Position numbers and translations under genes: made by a program | Shown: positions 56,775 to 64,000 of the stretch, piece after piece | Layout: each line of letters starts with the position of its first letter | Position numbering within the stretch: position 1 is the first letter of the stretch | Source: HK1 sp965220535 | Lineage (GTDB): Bacteria > Pseudomonadota > Gammaproteobacteria > HK1 | Direction: 5' to 3' | Assembly: GCA_965220535.1 (NCBI GenBank) | Contig: OZ244833.1 | Location: forward strand, 3,224,001-3,288,000 | Length of the DNA: 64,000 nt | Notes under the pieces: model-generated | What the model was told of the DNA's origin: nothing | What the model saw: only the letters and a program-made list of their open reading frames with translations | The model's database searches: none

Positions 56775-57475
56775 GCGAACAGATTGAATTCAAGGCTTGC
56801 AAACCATCGATATGGCACGGTCGTTATGCGCGAATCCCCGGAGACAACACGGTTTTCCATCTCAAGAATATAAAGGGCCGAATGTGGCCCGTGATCTACT
56901 GGGAAAGGGAAACCGGGACGGGGACTTGCGCCGCCTTCGACAGCGAGGCGACTCGCCGGCTTGCCGATGCGGTAAAAGCCGCCAAGCGTAAAGCGGGCGG
57001 CAAAGGCGGCGGTTCGTTCGTGATCAATGAATACGGACAAACGCTCGTCCCCGCAAGCGACGCTTCGGGGCGGCGATACATCGTCGGAGAATTGACCGGA
57101 CGATGGCTATTCGAAAATCCTTTCGACGAAGACGAAGCGATCGATCCGGGGGATTGCGAGGGACTCGAGCCCGGTGATCCTTGGGAGCAACCTTATGTCG
57201 GATTCCGCTTCAATTTGAACGCCCGCAGCAAAATTTATTTCAATCAAGAGGACGAAGACGGTCGTCGTTCCATCTATCCTGAACGGCAAGACCCCTCCCT
57301 TGTCAAAGCGCTTCGTTCGATACGGCCGAGCGGCCCGGTTCGCTTTATCGTCAATCACCGAGGCATCGTCTTGACGAAGCGTCCGGTACAAGATAGCCGC
57401 TTGCAGCAAGAGCGATGGCAACCGATCTATGTGGGAAAAATCAATTTCGATTTGTGGTTCGAAAAGGAGAAATGA
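56771..57475 (+). CDS. Unknown protein with duplicated domain, second gene of the helicase module
   Basis: 234 residues. Start overlaps the helicase stop (ATGA). Two similar halves: half one ends GGSFVINEYGQTLVPASD...YIVGELTGRWLFENPF, half two ends VRFIVNHRGIVLTKRPV...WQPIYVGKINFDLWFEKE. Each half has a G-F-x-I/V-N-E/H-Y/R motif followed by a buried beta-like strand and a V-G-E/K-L/I...W-F end. Halves are joined by a PGDPWEQPYVGFRFNL linker. No known enzyme motif, signal or membrane segment. Paralogous to the next gene and to the helicase tail. Confidence 0.8.
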   Translation: MSEQIEFKACKPSIWHGRYARIPGDNTVFHLKNIKGRMWPVIYWERETGTGTCAAFDSEATRRLADAVKAAKRKAGGKGGGSFVINEYGQTLVPASDASGRRYIVGELTGRWLFENPFDEDEAIDPGDCEGLEPGDPWEQPYVGFRFNLNARSKIYFNQEDEDGRRSIYPERQDPSLVKALRSIRPSGPVRFIVNHRGIVLTKRPVQDSRLQQERWQPIYVGKINFDLWFEKEK

Positions 57476-57476
57476 C

Positions 57477-58175
57477 ATGCGTCAATTTCCGATATTTCGG
57501 GGAAACTGTCCGACAAACGTCAGCAAAGACGCCAAGTACACGGTACGAATAGATAAAGATCGAAAAACGTCGGTCATCGGATTGACATACAACGCAGGCG
57601 ATGATGAACGATGGTATACGACAACGGAAAAACACCCCGGTTTGGTCAAAATAGTGAACGATGTCAAAATATCACGCGGCAATCCCCCCAACGGATCGTT
57701 TTATATCAATGAATACAAGCAGGTCATCGTTCCAGTCATCGACACCAAGGATTATTATCTTGCCGGTATATACGAGGAAAGGCTTGAATTCAAATTCGAA
57801 GGCAATATACTGAGCGGCTCACCGATCGATTTGCAAGGCAACCCGATCAAGCCCGGCGACAAATGGGTAGGTCCACACCCGGGCATCCCTTATCGATTGG
57901 CAGCCGGCGGCAAGGATATTTACTATAAATCGCATCCACGGCCAAATGTGGAAAAGAAAGTGATATTGAGCAAAGCGCGTAGCCCGCAAATCGCCGCCGA
58001 GGTCGCCGATAAAATAAGCAAATACAAAGGCCATAGCGGAGGACGGTTCTATGTCAACGAATATCGCTCCATTTTCGCTCCCATCAAGGAAGACGAAGGC
58101 TGGAACTTTATCTATATCGGTGAACTTGATATGGACAAATGGTTTCCTCCGCCGGAAATCGATCAGCCGCTATAA
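57477..58175 (+). CDS. Unknown protein with duplicated domain, third gene of the helicase module
   Basis: 232 residues from the ATG at 57477, one base after the stop of the previous gene. Same layout: NGSFYINEYKQVIVPVID...GIYEERLEFKFE, linker PGDKWVGPHPGIPYRL, then GGRFYVNEYRSIFAPIKE...FIYIGELDMDKWFPPPE. Clearly a diverged paralogue of the 56771-57475 product. AT-richer than the rest of the window (many AAA, ATA and TAT codons), which suggests recent transfer. No recognised family. Confidence 0.8.
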   Translation: MRQFPIFRGNCPTNVSKDAKYTVRIDKDRKTSVIGLTYNAGDDERWYTTTEKHPGLVKIVNDVKISRGNPPNGSFYINEYKQVIVPVIDTKDYYLAGIYEERLEFKFEGNILSGSPIDLQGNPIKPGDKWVGPHPGIPYRLAAGGKDIYYKSHPRPNVEKKVILSKARSPQIAAEVADKISKYKGHSGGRFYVNEYRSIFAPIKEDEGWNFIYIGELDMDKWFPPPEIDQPL

Positions 58176-58667
58176 AACAGCCGGTTTTACCGTGACTCTC
58201 CGAGGAATAAGTCGATGATCGAATCGCTTGATATCCGATAAACGAGTTCGACTTCACCCTTTGACGATCGCTTGTCGGACTCGAGAATCGCCTCTTCGAT
58301 CAATCCGACGCCTGGCTTGGCTACCCGCCATGATTCGGATCCCGATCACCAGAGGAAACGCCCATAAAATACCTCATCGCCACGATTTTTCTTGTCGCAA
58401 CCTCGACCATCGCCGAAGACGATCTGCCAACCGCAATCGATTGCTACAGGGCTACGCCAAAACCGAAGTGAACTGGCTCAGCTGGATCGTGCACTATTCC
58501 TATTGGTGGAACGAAGAGCGCAAAATCACGCGCATGTCCTTGCAATACGCCGATTGAAAAGACTTCGATGGAATGTGCCTTTGCAACCGACCGGAGTCAA
58601 TCGCAGAATCGAAGGGGGGAGGATTCCGTAGTCCCCGCTTAATATGCATGGCTGTCCGATGCCGCTT
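58176..58667. other. Convergent spacer with possible gene remnants
   Basis: About 490 bases between convergent operons. At 58363-58473 (plus) a signal-peptide-like stretch KYLIATIFLVATSTIAEDDL follows a non-standard ATA; in an overlapping frame NWLSWIVHYSYWWNEERK ends at 58557. This could be a broken small exported protein, but support is weak. Confidence 0.35.
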
Positions 58668-61600
58668 TCACTCCTGACGAAATCGCTTCCCCATCCTGTA
58701 TTTGATATCGAAGTTGATAATATAATCCAGCTCTTCCTCCGTGAAGCCATAGTGCTTTGCCAAAAGACAGTCGATCTCGTCGATGATTGCCTTTGCATGA
58801 GAGGGATGAAATTCGTCATATTTGACTTTCCCGGTTGTGCGATATTTAGCGTTTTTGGTGGTTTTGAATTTTTTGAAGTTTTCCATGAGTCCGTTATGGA
58901 GCGAAGACAATTTCGAAAATTGTCGTTTTTCCGAAAAAACATTCAGGTCGACGGGAAAATAGACAATATCTCTTGAATTGAGGTGACGGCAATCGGAAAC
59001 GACGATATACCACCAATAAAACAACGTACTGTTAAGGATCAAACAAATCGCGATCGATTGCTCGCTCGAATTCGACTCGATCGGTTTGAGTCCACTTGAT
59101 ATTTTTTCACCGTCTCGTTCGTTACAGAAATACGGAATAAAATCATGGGCGTGAATCCAATACGTCGCAGCGTTGTGGAAATAGCATCGATGCTTTCCCG
59201 AAGAACGATCTCCTATTCTACTTTCGACACTCGTTATTTTTTTATAAATAGACGCTTCCAAATCATTTCCTATTTTAGGAATAATGCCGAAATAATCCAT
59301 TAGACGATCGTTTTCCTGCAGATTGACTATTTGAAAGAGTGAATTTCGACCCTCGGAATACCAGCGATTATAGTTTGTCGAGAATATTATTTTATCGGTA
59401 TCTCTTTTCTTGGTTAAAAAAATGGAAGTTCGAATATGTTGCAAATCCTTGAAGAGCTTGCTCGGGGCGTCGTCGAAATTCAAATAATGAGTATCATATT
59501 TGCCCAGTATATTCCGGGCGGCCATCATTCCGTCAGTGCATACCAGAGGAAGTTGGACGATCATCCCCATATAATCGCTCGATATTTGATCGGCGCGTTC
59601 AATGAACATGGCATATAGATTATCACACGATTGTGTGGAGTAATTCAGAATATCATACTCTTTTGAAACCTCGGAATATTTGATGTAGGGAGGGTTTCCG
59701 ATAACGACATCGAATCCCCCGGATAATTCGATCGTGGGATAGAATTCAGTGATCCAATGAAAGGGGTTATGCGAGTCGATCCAGCTATCCAGTTCGTTTT
59801 CCTTGATGCCGTATAGATGACTTAAGTAGATATTCATTTCATGATTCAATTCCGATAATTTACCCTCCAGTGTCTTTTTCTCCTTCAAATAAAAGCCGTC
59901 TTCTCGGGCTTGCGATTTCCTGAACATCTCGCTCGCATTGCCGACTTCCTTGAATTTTTCTTCGATGGCTTGATGGTGTCCGTCAATATCCAGCTCACCT
60001 TGAATTGCCGCTTTGAACTGATCCATATCGGCGAATCCGACGAGAGAATTTCCGGATCGGATGTTGTAATCGATATCCGGCAATGGCTCCAGTCCGCAGT
60101 TCTCGTGTTCCGGATCGTAGTCCGCTTCTGCTGCCAATTTGAGGAATAATCGCAGTTTGGCGATTTCTGCGGCTTCGTTCATCAGATCGACGCCATAAAG
60201 ATTGTTCAGGATGATTTCCCGATATATCCAATAGCGCGGATTGGGATGACGGTCGATATCTCTCAAAACGGACCTGAAATGCGAATATCGAATCTCTTTC
60301 GTACTTGATTTATCCTTCTTTTCTCGTCGCAAATCATCATTTTCAACGAATCCCCTCATTCGATCGATACAGCGCTCGTATAGGGGTTCGAGGATATTGA
60401 GAGCGGCGAAAAGAAATGCACCTGAACCACATGCCGGATCGAGGATCTTGATGCCTCGTCCATGATCGCGATCCTCGACTTTGGTGAACTGCCTCCCGGA
60501 GATGGCTTCGTAGAAGGCCTCGACGAATTCCTTCTCTTCGCAGGTATTCAAGGCATCCAATACGAATCTTTCGATATCCAAATTGTAAGTCACCAAATCC
60601 TTGATACGGTGTATCTCTCCGTTTTCGAGTTTTCTTTTCAACGAGAAGAAGCGTTCTCTCCTTGTCATCGTGTCTCTCCAAATTTCTCGCGGAAGGCCGA
60701 ATTCCTCCGGGGTGTCGTCGTTCCAGAATTTTCGTCTTGAAATAACTTCGCTTTTCTCCGTATCGAATCCTTTTGCTATTTCATCGGGGATATTTTCATC
60801 GTCAATATCGCATCCCTTTCCCAGCGACGGGTAGATATAATTTTCTGGATCCTCCTTTAGTAGCCGCCATATACCCTTTTCCGGGTGAAATGCCGGTTCA
60901 TATTTTTCTTTGATTCGATCGAGCAAACAAGGCAATATCGTGTTGCGAGAGATATATCCGGTGATATCCTCTTGGGTATAATAAGCCCCCATCTTCGATC
61001 GATCGTTGATATATTTTTCGAATATATATCCGATGACATCCGGGTTGATATCCTTGCCCGAGGCGGTGCTTCGAGTATCCAAATGCCAGTTATATTTATC
61101 GAAGAAGTCGAAAAGCCTTTCGAAAGCCATGTCCGGTATTTCTATATTCTCGCTTTCTCTTTCGATCTCATGGACATCGAAGAGACCGCCATTCAAATAC
61201 GGAACGCGTCCCAGGGTATTCACGAGCTGCTTCGAGCGATTTCGAATAGGGGTTCCCAACCCATCGGAAAAAAGGACTCGAAGGAAAAGGCGATAGAATT
61301 TTTTGTCGAATTCATCCTTTCCGTATTCGTCTTGTATTCTCCTCAATCGATTTCTCAAGTAGTTTTTATCGCCATCCAAAAAGCCTTTTTTCTGGATGAA
61401 GTAGATAAACATGAGTCGATTCAGCATCAGGGCGGAGTACCATTCCCTTTTGGTTTCAATTTTTATCCCGGCGATAAAATCGCGGAATTCGGATAGTTCC
61501 TTCTTGAATTCTTCATAGAATCTCTTGGTGATCCTTTCCGAGTTGACCATGAAAGAATCACGGATTCTATCCACTACATCCGTTAGACGAAGATCGTTTT

Positions 61601-62050
61601 CTTCGCTGATATCGAAAAAAATACCATCGATTTTTTCCAATAACTTCTGAGGATCCTCGTCCTCTCGCCAAACGACCTCGATGATCCTTCTCGGTCGGTT
61701 TTGCGGGCGAATGGCAAGAATCCAATATTGCCGTTTTTCAAAGAGCAGTATCAGGAGATTTTCATAATAGGATTTGGATATTTGATTGATCAATTTTCTT
61801 TTTATGTCCTTGGTCAATAGAATATCCTTCGCTTCTCCGACACATATATAAAATCGATGTTTTTCGGCCACCACATCGATTGTGAGCCTTAATTTCTCTA
61901 CCCCCCCCCCCCCCCCCCCCCCTCTGGGCAAGGATCGGGTAACTCGAAGGAAATAGGGGACGAAGGGGTTTCATCATCCCATCCCAGTTCGTTGAAGAGT
62001 TTTTTGAAATCCCGGCTACGAAGAAGATCGGTCAGATGTGTTTTGTTCAT
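58668..62050 (-). CDS. Phase-variable Eco57I/PglX-like DNA methyltransferase-restriction protein, assembled OFF
   Basis: Large adenine-N6 methylase of the Eco57I type. The ATG at 62050 overlaps the helicase stop (ATGA), fixing the true start: MNKTHLTDLLRSRDFKKLFN, typical of these proteins. After 43 residues the frame enters a G22 tract (61901-61922) and meets TAG right after it, giving a 50-residue product. The remaining about 1075 residues are open in another frame from the tract to 58668. G20 or G23 would give the full protein. Motif I ILDPACGSGAFLFAAL (near 535), motif IV NPPYIKY (near 782) and the C-terminal end GFTEEELDYIINFDIKYRMG are intact. It pairs with the SNF2 helicase upstream, as in class 1 DISARM (drmD-drmMI) or related methylase-helicase systems. 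Confidence 0.87.
61901..61922. repeat. Homopolymer tract, C22 on plus (G22 in the gene)
   Basis: Longest homopolymer in the window, inside codons 43-51 of the methylase gene. Length equal to 2 modulo 3 is in frame; 22 is not. In-frame variants would encode a poly-Gly stretch of six or seven residues. Confidence 0.95.
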
Positions 62051-64000
62051 GGAATCAGTCCTATCGAGCAAATGATATGAGGATGTATCGGTCCATCACC
62101 CTCGGGGATTGCGAGTAGGTGATTTCTTTTCCACATCCCCACGACGGAATCGATTAATTCCGTATCTGTGGCACCTTGCCGGTTGAGACGGACAAGCCTG
62201 TCTCTGGCGGCTTCACGGAGAGGATATCGATACACTCCCTCGATAACATCGCGCAAATCGATATCGGAATGCTCTCCTTTGAAAAGACCGCTTTGCCCTC
62301 GATCTCTGTAGGCATTCAGCTTGTTGTAGATTCGATTGCGGATATTATTATGACCCCCCAAATTTCCGCTCAAATCCATTCGTGCTTGCTGGACGTATTT
62401 CACCGCTGCCGCTACCAGTGCATGGTGATTCGAAGCAGGTGGTATCCTTTGTTCATCAGGAGGGCATCGAAGCAAATCCAGCACCTTGGACTGAGATTGA
62501 GAGATGATATTGCCGTCGTCATCGACTTGGGCCAAAAAGTGGCGATGGCTATCGGTCCTGATATAAGCCAGAGTGCTCGCTTGTCCTGTGGTCCGTTTGG
62601 CGGAGTAAGCGACATCGGGTAAGGCTTTGATTCTGCTTTCCAGGTCGGGATTTTCTTTTATGGCCTGTTGCCAAATATCGTACGCTCTCGTGATGAGGTC
62701 GACATCATCGTCGGGTTCTTCCAAAACCACTTGATCTTTGTAGATTTTTTCCAAGTTGATTTCTTTGTCGTCGAAGAACTTTTCGTCGGAACCAAGAATT
62801 TCCGCGCTTTGCGTCAAACGATTATCCAGTCGAGATCGAAGGCCGATCACTTTTTCGATCCCGTCTTCCGGCAGGAAGCTGTAGCAGAGAATTTCCGTGG
62901 CTCTTTGTCCGATTCGATCCACTCTGCCGGCTCGTTGAATCAGTCGAATGGTTGCCCAAGGCAGGTCGAAGTTGACAACGATTCGGCAATCCTGAAGATT
63001 TTGCCCCTCGCTTAGCGAATCGGTGGTAATGAGAACTCGGATAGGGTTGTCGGTCCCCGGCTGCCCGTTGGATTCGGGGCTGAAATCTCTCACGATATCG
63101 GAGATACGATTCGTTTTTCCGCTGGCCATCTCGATCTGATTCAACCCCTCGGCAAGGAGTTCTCGATGAAGGTATTCCGCGGTGTCTTTGTATTGAGTGA
63201 AGACCAGCAATTTTTCGTTTGCATGTCTGTTCATGCAAAGTTCTCGAAGTCTTGTCAGCTTCCGATCGTTCTTCGCATCCCATAAGCCGATATCGGATAT
63301 GATATCGATCAGGTCTCGGCAATCCTTTTTCAGATTTTCGGCGATGGATGCATCGAAGTATCCAACGTCAATCCATTGGATTTTTTTATCCGCTTTTTTC
63401 CGCATGGATTCATAGTGAAGAGATCCCTTTTCAAGAAAATCATTCAAGTCGAAGACTTTTCGAATTTCACCATCGCCTTTTTCCGAACTCTCGTCTTCTT
63501 CGTCCTCATAGACAGTAAAAAGATCCCCGATCGGAAATCGTTGACGTTTGTCGTATGCTGCAAGATAGATCGCATTGCGCAGAATATGTCGTTGTATCGA
63601 GAGGATGAATGAGGGGCCGCAGCTTTCCAATCGCTTGAACATCTGCGATTTGGTGAAGCCGATCAGGTGTTTTCCGACTCGATTGAGATTTTTGGCGATC
63701 TTCTTTTCCTCGGCGGTCGCTTTATCCGGCAATTCTTTTGCGAAAAGATATTCTCCGAGGCCATAGCGAGGCAGTTTGAGGTTGGCTATTTTATCGACGG
63801 TTTCCTCTGAATAGAGAACGGAATATTGATCCCTTTCGTCCTTGTCGATCGAGAAATGAAGACATTTGGAAATTCTGTTAGGAAAATAGTGTTTTCCTCC
63901 GTCTTCGAAGACAAGATAATGCAGGTTCTTTTCTTGATCTTTCAAGGCATAGTTCTGTTTGATGTGATTTCGAGTGCGCCGGATCATGAATATCCGCATC
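62047..64000 (-). CDS. SNF2-family helicase, C-terminal part (N-terminus beyond window)
   Basis: At least 650 residues; the frame is open to the window edge and the visible start (FMIRRTRNHIKQNYALKD) is the RRTR region that follows the DEAD lobe in SNF2 helicases, so motifs I-III lie outside. The C-terminal lobe is complete: KLLVFTQYKDTAEYLHREL, VLITTDSLSEGQNLQDC, VVNFDLPWATIRLIQRAGR and VDRIGQ. Translationally coupled to the methylase gene downstream (ATGA at 62047-62050). AT-richer than the housekeeping part of the window. Confidence 0.9.
   Translation of the reverse strand, partial: MRIFMIRRTRNHIKQNYALKDQEKNLHYLVFEDGGKHYFPNRISKCLHFSIDKDERDQYSVLYSEETVDKIANLKLPRYGLGEYLFAKELPDKATAEEKKIAKNLNRVGKHLIGFTKSQMFKRLESCGPSFILSIQRHILRNAIYLAAYDKRQRFPIGDLFTVYEDEEDESSEKGDGEIRKVFDLNDFLEKGSLHYESMRKKADKKIQWIDVGYFDASIAENLKKDCRDLIDIISDIGLWDAKNDRKLTRLRELCMNRHANEKLLVFTQYKDTAEYLHRELLAEGLNQIEMASGKTNRISDIVRDFSPESNGQPGTDNPIRVLITTDSLSEGQNLQDCRIVVNFDLPWATIRLIQRAGRVDRIGQRATEILCYSFLPEDGIEKVIGLRSRLDNRLTQSAEILGSDEKFFDDKEINLEKIYKDQVVLEEPDDDVDLITRAYDIWQQAIKENPDLESRIKALPDVAYSAKRTTGQASTLAYIRTDSHRHFLAQVDDDGNIISQSQSKVLDLLRCPPDEQRIPPASNHHALVAAAVKYVQQARMDLSGNLGGHNNIRNRIYNKLNAYRDRGQSGLFKGEHSDIDLRDVIEGVYRYPLREAARDRLVRLNRQGATDTELIDSVVGMWKRNHLLAIPEGDGPIHPHIICSIGLIP

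Noticed and set aside
61929..61931. TTG at 61931 as true start of the methylase
   Set aside because: The ATGA overlap with the helicase at 62047-62050 and the family-like N-terminal sequence place the start upstream of the G-tract.

Overview
The window looks like a chromosomal segment of a gammaproteobacterium with fairly high GC. The inference rests on gene order: iscR-iscA / ndk-rlmN-rodZ-hisS-yfgM-bamB, pepA-holC-valS divergent from lptF-lptG, dcd-mrp divergent from metG-rnfB-nth, and dksA and gluQ near each other are all classic gammaproteobacterial neighbourhoods. No rRNA, tRNA, IS element, prophage or CRISPR array was found. I could not identify the species.

Layout. 1-7.9 kb (minus strand): iscR, iscA, ndk, rlmN, rodZ, hisS, yfgM and the N-terminal part of bamB; pilF and ispG, usually part of this cluster, are absent. 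8.3-13.3 kb (minus): valS, holC, pepA. 14-16.3 kb (plus): lptF and lptG, with a 105-bp tandem repeat in the divergent spacer. 16.4-18.7 kb (minus): an RDD membrane protein, dcd, mrp. 19.2-22.9 kb (plus): metG, an RnfB-like ferredoxin, nth. 23.2-24.05 kb: about 326-bp tandem repeats with intrinsic terminators. 24.0-32.0 kb (minus): two tandem, nearly identical exported surface proteins with Calx-beta-like repeats, each with a long poly-C tract just before the signal peptide hydrophobic core. 32.2-42.2 kb (minus): sufB-C-D-S-U-T, a Rieske protein, an AAA ATPase + DUF4276 pair (defence-like) and a PQQ-type sugar dehydrogenase, with a strong IscR type-1 operator upstream of sufB. 43.4-48.6 kb: HAD phosphatase, a second M17 aminopeptidase, cobalamin adenosyltransferase, gluQ. 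49.3-52.3 kb: a large HelD-like helicase with an inserted nuclease-like domain, lying between gluQ and dksA. 52.6-54.3 kb: dksA, cysZ. 54.5-64 kb: a defence-island-like stretch with an SF2 helicase followed by two unfamiliar paralogues, then (minus) a SNF2 helicase and an Eco57I-type methylase.

How parts work together. IscR is encoded at one end of the window and a near-perfect IscR box controls the SUF operon at the other, so Fe-S assembly here looks like an IscR-governed SUF pathway with a lone IscA carrier. LptF/LptG, BamB, RodZ and CysZ serve the envelope.

The most notable signals are three homopolymer tracts (C16, C14 and G22 on the coding strand) inside the start regions of the two surface proteins and the Eco57I-type methylase. 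As assembled, one surface gene and the methylase are out of frame (OFF) and the other surface gene is in frame (ON), which suggests phase variation of both cell surface and phage defence/DNA methylation. The second is a three-gene module (SF2 helicase plus two small proteins) that shares a duplicated domain across all three members and matches no system I know. Short in-frame or intergenic tandem repeats recur throughout the window.
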